Source: Paenibacillus farraposensis
Lineage (GTDB): Bacteria; Bacillota; Bacilli; Paenibacillales; Paenibacillaceae
DNA length: 64,000 nucleotides
Assembly (NCBI RefSeq): GCF_020736845.1
Contig: NZ_JAFFQR010000064.1
Coordinates: forward strand, 441,696-505,695
Reading direction: 5' to 3'
The position numbers and the translations under genes are program-made. The notes beneath the pieces were generated by a model. That model was given only the letters and a program-made list of their open reading frames with translations, was not told where the DNA came from and ran no database searches. This document shows, one piece after another, positions 26,608 to 35,219 of the stretch (position 1 is the first letter of the stretch; each line of letters opens with the position of its first letter).

Positions 26608-28956
26608 TTAATCTCTATATTTAAGAACATTAGATACATATTGTCTTGAACATCCAACTAATGAAGCTATCTGAGCATTAGATAGACTTAAATCATGTTG
26701 CTTTAATCGAAGGATATGTGAAGCTTTGTCTTCTAATTGTTTACCTTGTTCTGATATTTCTTGATGATAAACGAAACCTTTTATATGTATAGGAATGTCA
26801 AACTGCTTTCTCAACAGCTTATTTACTCTTATCTTACGGTACTCCTGATTAGAAATAATTGCTGGCATGTTCATAGATAGTTTCTTAGCTAGAAATCCAT
26901 AACGCCACTTCTGAAATCCTACATCATTATCCAGTACAGCTAATGAATCTAATTCATCCGACTTCTTTTTAGGTATGTACTTGAAACTGTCTCTGTATCG
27001 TTGCTTCATGTTGAAATCTGAGATATCTATATGCTCAATAATTTCATTGTCATATGTCCATCCCTTGACCTGAATTAACTCATTTACAATTCGCTTAATT
27101 TCCTGTGAAATGGATTGATTTAGACCGGGTATCTCCTCTTCTGATCGGTCAGGGAAAACACGATTTCCCTCTTCTACTCCACACAGGCTGATCAATTGTT
27201 CCCGATTAAAGTTTGAAATTGTTAAATGATTCTGATAAAAGAGTTGGCTCATCTCTTCAGCTAGTATAAGCCGCTCAGTATCCATGCTGACTATCTCATA
27301 ATATCTCGCTATATTTTTGTAATGGATAATATTATTCTTACGAGACTCCTTTTGATACTGTTCAATTCTTCTCTGCATTTCATAGGGTAATTGGTCAACC
27401 CCAACACAATTGAGCAGATACATAAATATCATGATTACTACTTTGGTATTGGCCTTATTAATGTTGCGTAAATCTGAATTCTCGCTTAATAACTCCTCTA
27501 TGACCTTCCTCATCGGTGCGAACACAATGGCGTTACTTGAATCCATATTCCTCATTTTAGCAAGTTGGGGAAGTTTTCTCTTTGCTATCTCATGTATCTG
27601 GATCAGCAGCCCCAATGTACCTTTTGTTTTCAGAAACCTCGTTAGGTATGGATAGTTCTCTTGTAAGTCCATGTCGTACTTGAATCGTTCCAAAAACTCA
27701 ATGTTAAATTCAATAAGTCTCTCTTGATCTAATTGCCAATCTGTTTTAATCTCAGCTATATTGTACAGCTCTTTTAAATAATCGAATGCTTTATGTATAG
27801 GAAGACGTGTAATCCTCTCAATAATTGGGACAATATCATAGTGAACACCACAACGAGAGCTATGACATTTATAAAACCATTTGTCGTCATAGGAGTATAT
27901 GTTTCCGCTGGTTGAATTGCTGCTATTGTGAAAAATACAATAGAACCTATCAGAATCTATGCCAAGTAGGTGCTTTAAATTTTGCCTCTTTAAGAATTGC
28001 CTGATATCATCCCGGTCTATATAGCACAGATCATCTTGGTTATCTAATCCTAGCCTTTTCTTTAGCTCTGGAAGTCCTTCGAACCCTTTGCTAATTAAAG
28101 GGATGTTACCGATATTCAATGAAGAATAATCTATTCCTACTCTGGAGGGAAGACCATTCTTCTTTGGAAGTAGCTTAGTATTTTGTATCGGCACTTTACG
28201 TGAATTAACACATAGCTGTGAATCTGCTTCTATACTCACCTTCTCAACGACAGCCCGTAGACGGATAATCAAATCTTCTGCATCATACCGAATACTTCGA
28301 TTCCACTCCTCAAGTTTTATTGTAAATGGATCATTTGGAGCTTTCAGGTGTAAAGTGTCTGGCACTCGTAGTAATCGGGCTGGATTCTTCACAGCCATAT
28401 CTGCGTTATATATGTAAATTAAAAGCCCTTCTAACGTTTCAAATTGATGCCTTTGAGTGTCACTATTTAGTAGATAATACACATGGAATCCGTTTTTCGT
28501 CTCTACAATAGCGCTTGGAGGAATCCCACATTGTTTTAATTCAGCAATACGGTTTCTAAATATCTTTTTATAGTTAAGTTTTTCGATATCATTCAGCGAA
28601 TAAAACTTAGATTTTACCATCTCCTGTAATTCATTGGGGCTTCCAGTAAACCCAGCAGCAACAAATTCATTCTCAATCTCATCTTTGATATCCATATCGA
28701 TAAAACACGCACGAAATTCTGTTATCTCATCATTTCTGTAACCGCCGCCATTAGGCAAAAAGTAAATACCATAGCCCTTTTTGTTCCATTCCTCAATTTC
28801 TTTAGCAGCTTCTTTGCTGTAGTATTTCATTTTGCTTTTATGAACCTTACTTTTAAGCAATAGATCATCGTTATTACCTTCATATATGTATGAAAAATTT
28901 GTCTTCCCGTTGTTAGCAGTAACTTGAATAAAATCTCGCGTCTCTACAAAAGCCAA
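26608..28956 (-). CDS. Primase-like replication protein with zinc finger and C-terminal HTH
   Basis: A 782-residue protein. Residues ~85-210 look like a RepB/archaeo-eukaryotic-type primase core: FIDMDIKDE (acidic metal-binding pair), IVETKNGFHVYYLL and NPARLLRVPDTLHLK. A CHC2-like zinc finger follows (FYCIFHN ... WFYKCHSSRCGVHYDIV). The extreme C-terminus is a helix-turn-helix (LSNAQIASLVGCSRQYVSNV). No Walker A helicase motif is seen. It probably primes or initiates element replication. TTG at 28956 is the likely start, with GGGAG 12 nt upstream, so the start is uncertain. Confidence 0.75.
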   Translation of the reverse strand: MAFVETRDFIQVTANNGKTNFSYIYEGNNDDLLLKSKVHKSKMKYYSKEAAKEIEEWNKKGYGIYFLPNGGGYRNDEITEFRACFIDMDIKDEIENEFVAAGFTGSPNELQEMVKSKFYSLNDIEKLNYKKIFRNRIAELKQCGIPPSAIVETKNGFHVYYLLNSDTQRHQFETLEGLLIYIYNADMAVKNPARLLRVPDTLHLKAPNDPFTIKLEEWNRSIRYDAEDLIIRLRAVVEKVSIEADSQLCVNSRKVPIQNTKLLPKKNGLPSRVGIDYSSLNIGNIPLISKGFEGLPELKKRLGLDNQDDLCYIDRDDIRQFLKRQNLKHLLGIDSDRFYCIFHNSSNSTSGNIYSYDDKWFYKCHSSRCGVHYDIVPIIERITRLPIHKAFDYLKELYNIAEIKTDWQLDQERLIEFNIEFLERFKYDMDLQENYPYLTRFLKTKGTLGLLIQIHEIAKRKLPQLAKMRNMDSSNAIVFAPMRKVIEELLSENSDLRNINKANTKVVIMIFMYLLNCVGVDQLPYEMQRRIEQYQKESRKNNIIHYKNIARYYEIVSMDTERLILAEEMSQLFYQNHLTISNFNREQLISLCGVEEGNRVFPDRSEEEIPGLNQSISQEIKRIVNELIQVKGWTYDNEIIEHIDISDFNMKQRYRDSFKYIPKKKSDELDSLAVLDNDVGFQKWRYGFLAKKLSMNMPAIISNQEYRKIRVNKLLRKQFDIPIHIKGFVYHQEISEQGKQLEDKASHILRLKQHDLSLSNAQIASLVGCSRQYVSNVLKYRD

Positions 28957-29329
28957 AAGTATATACTTCTCCCTTCACTATATATTACTATCCATCTAAA
29001 TAATCATAGTACTCAACAAAAATATCTCCATTCAAAGATAAATGAATATTTTAGCGAGTGAATGACCATTATCTCCGCAGAAATATAGACTACTCCCATT
29101 CTTGTATCCAGTTTTCAAAGATCGCACAACAAATAAACTTAACGATCCATTTTAGATAGAATGAATAAAATAATATTAAGTTTGCCAATCCTAAAAACTA
29201 TTTTAATTCCATCTATCTAATCTAGTATTCATTTTTATCGACTTGCTGTGTAAATCTACTATATTGATTGTATTCGTGGTAAAGCATATGTATGGTCAAC
29301 TACTCAATTTCATTTTCTTTGATCCCGTT

Positions 29330-29435
29330 TTACCTTCGATTCATTTTCCGCTTCATTTTGCGTCTCCTTTCAATTTATTGTTTTATTTTTCTCTATTACT
29401 CTTTCAGTATAGAATATGGACACTATCTTTGTCAA
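29330..29435 (-). promoter_or_regulatory. Sigma-A promoter with 8-codon leader ORF
   Basis: On the minus strand TTGACA (29430-29435), an 18-bp spacer and TATACT (29406-29411) form a good promoter. GAAAGGAG then precedes an ATG at 29356 opening an 8-codon ORF (MKRKMNRR, stop at 29330). The primase-like gene begins 373 nt further. Whether the mini-ORF is a regulatory leader or the stump of a lost gene cannot be decided. Confidence 0.55.
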
Positions 29436-29830
29436 CACCTTTTTACATACTATATTGATATACTTTTTAGATACACGATTTATGGTTACTGATATACGCA
29501 TACGCACATATAATAGGAAGAAAAAATTTTATTGATCGCATTTCGTCGGGTAGATTGATGCATTCCATTCGTTTTCTCCAATAGACTCAGCAACATCCTT
29601 GAAAGTATATACATTATGTATAGACTTTTTTGGCCTACCCAAGCACAACAATTTGTCACGGTGGGTATTGGAGCAAGGTGATTTAATTTGACACACCTTC
29701 GTTTGAAGCAAGGTGTATGCATATACTATCCCCCTTTATTCTGATTGGATAACTATAAAAAAGCTCACTCCTTTTTATTGTTAAAGAAGCAAGCTTAACA
29801 CTGACTATCTATCCTTCGTCTCTTCCACTA
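29436..29830. other. AT-rich intergenic stretch, no confident gene
   Basis: Two overlapping minus-strand ORFs of 60-78 codons occupy 29486-29722. One has a good ribosome site (AAAGGGGG) but an odd composition; the other reads more protein-like (KSIHNVYTFKDVAESIGENE) but lacks a start. A frameshifted small gene is possible. Confidence 0.3.
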
Positions 29831-30121
29831 TTAATTTTCCAAACTATAAATACTTGCCCCTACTTGAACAAGGTCAGGAGATGCTAGCTTACCAATACAA
29901 ATACCAATATTTTTTCTTTCAGCCATCGAAGTTGAAATTTGAATGGAGCTAACGTTCAATATCACCTCATTTTGATCTGCATTTTTAATAAGAATTTTAT
30001 CTCCTATGATTTTTTTTATTTCTGGGTAAGTTAAATGATCCAATTCTTTGTTTGTTCCTACTATGATTGTTCCTTCATCTTTTGACTCAAAAACCAAACT
30101 AGCATCCATTATTTTTTTCAT
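29831..30121 (-). CDS. Probable immunity protein for the WXG100 toxin
   Basis: A 96-residue cytosolic protein starting MKKIMDASLVFESKDEG, without signal or membrane segment. It lies 22 bp after the WXG100-type toxin gene on the same strand. Small proteins in this position normally neutralise the toxin. No family is recognised from sequence, so the call rests on position and size. Confidence 0.6.
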   Translation of the reverse strand: MKKIMDASLVFESKDEGTIIVGTNKELDHLTYPEIKKIIGDKILIKNADQNEVILNVSSIQISTSMAERKNIGICIGKLASPDLVQVGASIYSLEN

Positions 30122-30143
30122 ATTTCAAACTATCCCCTTTTAT

Positions 30144-31376
30144 CTATCTCTCTTCAATATAAAGTTCTCCCTTAACATCACGTATACGCAAATCAGCACT
30201 TTTTAATCGGGTTATGGCATCCCTCAGTAGCGTCATTCTTTCTATTGATGTTAAATCGGGAGCGAACCTTGCTGCTCTTATACTAGCTTGAGCTTCATCT
30301 AGCGCAAAACTTCTTTTAAATGTATCTGGAGTAACATCATATAATTCAAATGCTTTCCCTGCCTTATATGCCTCATAGTGTCCCACAATTTCATGTGCAA
30401 TCGTTGCCTTGGCTGACACACGCGAGTTAGCACTTAAGGTTCCAACTCCTGTATGCTCTGCTGGTAATACATCTGTATTTATAATAAATCTATCGTACAT
30501 CATACCTGTATTCCAATCATCATAAAAACCAGGTCTACTCATTATTATGTTATCCTCAGGAAAGTTTAGTGATTTAGTATATTGAATTATCTCCGTCTTC
30601 TGTACATCTGTTAATGGCAGTTCATTACGCAAACCATCTGAAGAAATTTGCCGTAAGTCCACTGCCCCCTCATACTTAAATGAAGATTTCAAACTAATCT
30701 TTGGTTTGATAACCGAACTAACTCCTCCAAACAATCCTGCTGTACCGATCATATTAGCCCAGTGTTCCTTTGACCACGCATTGGTAGGATTGAATGCTCC
30801 CTGAATCATACCCGTTACTCCAAATGTACCGAAATTGAGCATGTCATTCCACGAATCGTTTTGTTTAGCTGCCCGTTCCATGTACCCTTGGTACATTCCT
30901 TTTGGAATACCATATGACATATAATCTAAGAAGCTCCAAACCGAATCAAACTTTTTCTCATAACGTACTGAATTAGCGTCTACAAAATCCTGTCCCAACC
31001 CTGTTAAGCTATCTATTGATTTCTGAAACGCATTCCGTGTATCTGGAGCAGGAACAGCACATGAATTCGGTGGAGGTGGTAAACAACTTGCGTCAATGTT
31101 ACCTGCTTCCATCAGATCTGCTAATCTGAATTTATCTGCATGATGGCGTAGTTCTTTAGCAATGGAGTCCGTAAGTGTAACAAAGTCATTCATATTCTTT
31201 TGAGAGGTCTGGAACGAATAGTAAAAGTGCTCCTTTGTTATACCCTCCCACAACTGCCCCATAAAAGAAATTTGCTGCATCAATTGACTATTCATTTGAG
31301 TTGCCGTTTGCTGTGCTAACTCAAACTGCTTGGAGACAGTCATAAGCTGCTCAGGTGTCACTTTAATTGTTGTCAT
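30144..31376 (-). CDS. WXG100-type polymorphic toxin (type VII secretion substrate) with HExxxH motif
   Basis: A 410-residue protein. Residues 1-95 form an alpha-helical hairpin domain with the W-x-G turn LWEGIT near residue 44, as in ESAT-6/WXG100 effectors. A linker with PPPPNSC and a glycine-rich pre-toxin region (MIGTAGLFGGVSS) follow. The C-terminal part has AHEIVGHYEA, an HExxxH motif, and DEAQASIRAARF downstream, suggesting a metallopeptidase-like toxin fold; this is inference. The ATG at 31374-31376 follows AGAGGT, and a 13-codon upstream extension is discarded. No type VII secretion genes are in the window. Confidence 0.75.
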   Translation of the reverse strand: MTTIKVTPEQLMTVSKQFELAQQTATQMNSQLMQQISFMGQLWEGITKEHFYYSFQTSQKNMNDFVTLTDSIAKELRHHADKFRLADLMEAGNIDASCLPPPPNSCAVPAPDTRNAFQKSIDSLTGLGQDFVDANSVRYEKKFDSVWSFLDYMSYGIPKGMYQGYMERAAKQNDSWNDMLNFGTFGVTGMIQGAFNPTNAWSKEHWANMIGTAGLFGGVSSVIKPKISLKSSFKYEGAVDLRQISSDGLRNELPLTDVQKTEIIQYTKSLNFPEDNIIMSRPGFYDDWNTGMMYDRFIINTDVLPAEHTGVGTLSANSRVSAKATIAHEIVGHYEAYKAGKAFELYDVTPDTFKRSFALDEAQASIRAARFAPDLTSIERMTLLRDAITRLKSADLRIRDVKGELYIEER

Positions 31377-31474
31377 AATATACCTCTGTTTGAGTTCGTT
31401 ATGACATAATAACACTATTCAAATTTATGGAAAACCATCTTAATTCCTAATTGTTATGTGAAGAATTAACCTTT

Positions 31475-31768
31475 CTACCTATGTCTAAAGGCCTTATAGT
31501 GCGTAACGACAACCATATCCTGCAACTCAGGGATAAGCGTTAGGAGTTTTTTATAGTTATGTAGCTGCTGCTTCGTGATGCCAAGTTCCTGAGCGATATC
31601 AGCTTGTGTTTTTTGGTGAGTCAAATAATTTTACTCACCAATTCCATATTTATATTGATTATTCCCTTCCAGATTGGCGCTTCCATCTCTCACTCCATAA
31701 ATTCTCTCCAGCTCAACAATACATTTTGAAGCCAAGTACAAATCAAAAAGGCTAGACGGAATAACCAT
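31475..31768 (-). pseudogene. Phage-type DNA-binding protein gene with in-frame stop
   Basis: A single minus-strand frame runs from ATG 31768 to a stop at 31475, broken only by a TAA at 31631-31633. Before it: SLFDLYLASKCIVELERIYG. After it: QADIAQELGITKQQLHNYKK and LLTLIPELQDMV, a helix-turn-helix of ParB/phage type. Length and end suggest the C-terminus is also lost. It is a dead gene of the element. Confidence 0.65.
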
Positions 31769-31927
31769 CTAACCACTTGATAATAGTTGATTTTCTAAGG
31801 TCTACTGTGATCTTGAACCTGAGACCATTTTATTCTCAGATTCCCCGTGATGACCAGTTGGTTGTAATTAGAGCCGTTTTAGGAGTGTATTATTTCAAAG
31901 CCTTTTTCGTTCCGCTCCTATTTGCGT

Positions 31928-32035
31928 TTAAGCACCTCCATGCTGCACTTGAGGCTCTATACCATGCGAGTGAACAGGTACAGTTACAATTAACAAAAAG
32001 CTAGCCGCGACGATCAACAGTGCCATTTTTAACAT
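31928..32035 (-). CDS. Secreted signalling propeptide, second copy
   Basis: A 35-residue ORF: a short basic start (MLKM), a hydrophobic signal segment (ALLIVAASFLLIVTVPV) and a short tail HSHGIEPQVQHGGA. This is the layout of Phr/AimP/AloP propeptides, exported by Sec and cut to a short signal. AGGTG lies 10 nt before the ATG. It sits 31 bp after a first propeptide ORF whose tail ends in the same QHGGA. Presumed partner is the RRNPP receptor just upstream. Confidence 0.8.
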   Translation of the reverse strand: MLKMALLIVAASFLLIVTVPVHSHGIEPQVQHGGA

Positions 32036-32066
32036 TGTTCATCCACACCTTTTCAATTAGATTTTA

Positions 32067-32192
32067 TTAAGCCCCCCCATGTTGATCGTAAAGAACAATA
32101 CTCTGGTGTTGGCTATGAGTCTGAATAGGTGTAATCACGATAAACAAAAAACTAGTTACGAATATCAACAGCACCATTTTTCTTAACATCAT
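32067..32192 (-). CDS. Secreted signalling propeptide, first copy
   Basis: A 41-residue ORF that overlaps the last 41 bp of the receptor gene in another frame. Layout: MMLRK, hydrophobic segment MVLLIFVTSFLFIVITPI, and a tail ending SIVLYDQHGGA. AAAGGGTG lies 7 nt before the tandem ATG codons. The shared QHGGA end with the next ORF suggests duplication. The overlap with the receptor gene is typical of RRNPP receptor-propeptide pairs. Confidence 0.8.
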   Translation of the reverse strand: MMLRKMVLLIFVTSFLFIVITPIQTHSQHQSIVLYDQHGGA

Positions 32193-33570
32193 CTATCCAC
32201 ACCCTTTCAATAAATTTTAAATATGCTGCCTTAGTTTCGGATACTACATAAGCTCGATAACGCTCAAACAACACCATACATTTTATAAAATAAGTCTCAT
32301 TATTTAGTGTATGATAACTTACCATTGAATACATCAAATGTTTAAAACCATCAATGTAAGAACCTCGATGTAAATAATAATAAGCCAATTCGTATCCCAG
32401 ACGTGCAAACTGTTCTGGGATCACATGTTGAGTATATATATCATTAAATTGAGGCAATTGCAAAAGTGAATTAACATCCGTTTCAAAACGCAGAAGTATA
32501 TCATTTACGTCTATCTGGTATCGGTTTGTCATCATCATAATGTTCAACAGTTGGGTAACCCTATCTTGGTCAGTTGTATCTGACGATGCACCAATATATT
32601 CTACATAATCATATAAAGCCTTTATATCTCCAGATAAAAGCTTGTTCACAAGTACATTAGCTTTTGCCCAATGTTCAAACAGGCTGATCCAGTGTTGGGT
32701 ATCCTCATCCGTCTCTTTGACCCAAGCTAAATCAGCATAAGCGTATGTATATTGCAATGCTTGTTGATAATCACTTTGGGCTTCACAGACACTTGCACAC
32801 AGCAAATCGGCATAAGTGATGTACACAAACATGGGACGACTTAGCTTTTTAGAGGACTCATCATGCTCTCGACTCTTCTGTTGATGCTTCATTAAATATT
32901 GAACTTTCGCTTTCTCCTTCATTTTCCTTGCCATTTCGTCAACCTTGTCCCATTTACGCAAAGACCTATATACGTTCGCTAAATCCTTTAAAGCATCAAG
33001 CTGGTCTATTTCATCTAGGCGCTCAACAAAAGCTTCAAATATCGCTGCTGCCCTGACATTTTGGCTTTGATCGTCTCCAACACGAATCGCAAACAATCGA
33101 TACTGACAAATCGCCAAACGCTCGGAGTGCTGATATTTCTCCACTTCTGCCACGTTCTCATAGAGTATCAATGCCGCTTCATGTTGACCCTGCGCGAATA
33201 GGTCTTCCGCAATCTCAAATAGTTTTGACGAATAGAGTAGATTGTCCATAATGACTCCCACCACTTTGCGGATCGTATCCAACTTGTTCAATTCTACACA
33301 GCGATGCAAAAATGGCTCGATTCGTCTCATATTTGGAGGATGGTCGATGATGAAGTTTTCTATAAACAAGTCGTAAAAATGACCTTCTGGTAAACCCATA
33401 GCCTCAGTAATTTGGTCAAGCTGGTTAATGGACATAGGCTTATTTCCTGACACAATGGCACTTAACGCTCCCCTATTCATGCCAGAAATTTTCCCAAATC
33501 GTGCAAAGTTCAAACCTTCTTGTTGGAGGTAACTGTCTAATTCTGCTCGAATCGTAGGTGTAATTTTCAT
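32152..33570 (-). CDS. RRNPP-family peptide receptor / transcriptional regulator
   Basis: A 472-residue cytosolic regulator. The N-terminal helix-turn-helix is LNFARFGKISGMNRGALSAI (about residues 20-39); the rest is helical TPR-like repeats (ALILYENVAEVEKYQ, ALQYTYAYADLAW, YELAYYYLHRGSYIDGF). This is the layout of AimR, PlcR and the AloR receptors reported in P. polymyxa. The downstream propeptides are its expected ligands, taken up by Opp. Targets are unknown; control of the element's genes or excision is a reasonable inference. GAAAGGGTG precedes the ATG. Confidence 0.85.
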   Translation of the reverse strand: MKITPTIRAELDSYLQQEGLNFARFGKISGMNRGALSAIVSGNKPMSINQLDQITEAMGLPEGHFYDLFIENFIIDHPPNMRRIEPFLHRCVELNKLDTIRKVVGVIMDNLLYSSKLFEIAEDLFAQGQHEAALILYENVAEVEKYQHSERLAICQYRLFAIRVGDDQSQNVRAAAIFEAFVERLDEIDQLDALKDLANVYRSLRKWDKVDEMARKMKEKAKVQYLMKHQQKSREHDESSKKLSRPMFVYITYADLLCASVCEAQSDYQQALQYTYAYADLAWVKETDEDTQHWISLFEHWAKANVLVNKLLSGDIKALYDYVEYIGASSDTTDQDRVTQLLNIMMMTNRYQIDVNDILLRFETDVNSLLQLPQFNDIYTQHVIPEQFARLGYELAYYYLHRGSYIDGFKHLMYSMVSYHTLNNETYFIKCMVLFERYRAYVVSETKAAYLKFIERVWIDDVKKNGAVDIRN

Positions 33571-34241
33571 GGATAAAACACCCTTTCAACATAGACTCGT
33601 TATATTATGCATAGTTAAAAAATTATGTAATTGTGAAACAAGTAGTAAAATATCTTTGTTTTATCGCTCATAATTGTACTACATTTTGGAATAAAATCAT
33701 ATACTTTTCATATATGTACTTAAGATACCTTTTTGGATAGTTTCCGATGATTTTATAGTTAAAGGTATCATCATTTTCTTATGTATAATTCATTGTGGTA
33801 AACAGAATACAATTCAAGGTATACAAAGTTACCAAATTGAATAGTCATGTTCGTATTCCCTTGTAATTTATCTATGAATTTACCTTAAATTCGATGTATA
33901 GCATTCAAACAATCTTCGCGATATTCGGGATGGTATCGAGTCAAAAATTAGGCTGAGTCGCGGAGTAGATGTACTAGGGGTAAATTTGCGGAAGTTAAGT
34001 GGCCAATTGATTTTTAACACCCCCCGTTCTGGATTAGGGTAAATGCGACATCGCTTCTGTAAGCTGGTCTGTAACAACGTCGTTACAATAATCGAATAGC
34101 TGAACCGTTCGTCTACAAAATAACTTCAGTGTGTAGATGGATGTGTTATGTCATTATTTGGAAATCAAATAGGCGTTTTAGGTGTAAAATATCCCCCCTC
34201 ATTTAAATCATACACCAATATATGGTTATTAAACAACAAAT
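33571..34241. other. AT-rich intergenic region upstream of the receptor gene
   Basis: It holds the receptor promoter and an 18-bp near-palindrome at 34070-34087 (TGTAAC and GTTACA arms) that could be an operator. A 46-codon open frame on the plus strand at about 33900-34041 looks protein-like (LRDIRDGIESKIRLSRGVDV) but follows a stop and has no start, so it may be a gene remnant. No confident gene. Confidence 0.4.
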
Positions 34242-34267
34242 AGCCTAGACCATAACGGTACTAGGCT
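34242..34267. terminator. Terminator of the tyrosine recombinase gene
   Basis: 7-bp perfect arms AGCCTAG / CTAGGCT with a 12-nt loop. On the minus strand the hairpin is followed by ATTTGTTGTTT. It lies 32 bp after the recombinase stop. Confidence 0.75.
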
Positions 34268-34299
34268 TGTTTATGTACGAAGTGTACACACGTATTATA

Positions 34300-35139
34300 T
34301 TATGAGAATGCTCTTTCAATTGCTGCAATCATCTCTTGCTCATCGGGTTTAGAATAACGACGTGTTACATTTACATCTTTATGTCCAGCCATTTCAGCCA
34401 CAACTGCAATATCATTCCCTGATTTAACAAGGGTACGCACAAATGTATGTCTGAGTGCATGGGGATGTGTTCCATACTTACTTAGCATGTGCTGTACTGT
34501 TCGAACTGAGATACGTTTACGTTCATTACTGATAAACAAGGCTTCGTTTTCATCTGTTCTTGAGTCAAGGTATTTACTTATATGGTAACGCACGTCAACA
34601 GCTAGTGGTAAAGAACGTGACTCGTCACCTTTACTTTCGCGTATAATCAATTTCCCTCCACGTTCTGACATAGTTACATCACTACGATTGAGTGAGCATA
34701 GCTCAGATACACGTAATCCACATTGCATCAAAACATACACGATGGCAATATCTCGTAAAATCCCGTCCTTTTCAACTTCACGAAGTATACGTTTCCGTTC
34801 TAAGTCGCTTAGTGACTTTGGGGCTGTTTGTGTTTGTCTTTGAGGTCGTGTACGTTTAATCCGATCAACTATATCAGGTCGAGAGATGAAACGGGCATAT
34901 ACGCTCAAACAAGCAAACACCTTATCTACTGTCGATGCGCTCTTTCCATCCTGTTCCAAATATTTTACGTAGGCTTGAACATCATATCTCGTTAAGTCAT
35001 TCAGTTCTCCTCCATTGGGTTCAATCCAGTTCACAAAAGCATTCATTATTCTCATATATGTACGGACAGTATTTTCACTCTTACCAAGCGCTTCTTGTTC
35101 ATTTAGGAATGACTGTACTTCTACGCAACATTTTTCCAT
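34300..35139 (-). CDS. XerC/D-like tyrosine recombinase
   Basis: A 279-residue tyrosine recombinase with an N-terminal SAM-like core-binding domain and a catalytic domain. Active-site residues are visible: CGLRVSELCSL (first Arg), a Lys in the beta-hairpin RESKGDESRS, HALRHTFVRTL (His-x-x-Arg), GHKDVNVTRRYSKP (His and Tyr). The ATG at 35137-35139 follows GGAGGAG by 6 nt; an upstream ATG is discarded. It may resolve multimers of a circular element or serve a second, older attachment site. Confidence 0.9.
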   Translation of the reverse strand: MEKCCVEVQSFLNEQEALGKSENTVRTYMRIMNAFVNWIEPNGGELNDLTRYDVQAYVKYLEQDGKSASTVDKVFACLSVYARFISRPDIVDRIKRTRPQRQTQTAPKSLSDLERKRILREVEKDGILRDIAIVYVLMQCGLRVSELCSLNRSDVTMSERGGKLIIRESKGDESRSLPLAVDVRYHISKYLDSRTDENEALFISNERKRISVRTVQHMLSKYGTHPHALRHTFVRTLVKSGNDIAVVAEMAGHKDVNVTRRYSKPDEQEMIAAIERAFS

Positions 35140-35163
35140 GCTTAACTCCTCCATATGTATTAC

Positions 35164-35219
35164 TTCTACGACACATTATAACCCAATTGTTGCGTGGAAG
35201 TCAATTTCTACGACACATT
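35164..35219 (-). promoter_or_regulatory. Promoter with repeated operator before the tyrosine recombinase gene
   Basis: On the minus strand TTGACT (35199-35204), an 18-bp spacer and TATAAT (35175-35180) make a strong sigma-A promoter. TTCTACGACACATT occurs twice on the plus strand, at 35164-35177 (over the -10) and 35206-35219 (upstream of the -35), with a weaker copy at 35119-35132 in the start of the gene. Spacings of 42 and 45 bp are about four helical turns, consistent with a looping repressor. Confidence 0.65.

Noticed and set aside
31777..32004. 75-codon plus-strand ORF opposite a propeptide
   Set aside because: It is the shadow of the propeptide ORF, which has the right layout and position.
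33880..34077. 65-codon minus-strand ORF upstream of the receptor
   Set aside because: No ribosome site and unlike a protein; a plus-strand frame here looks better, but lacks a start.
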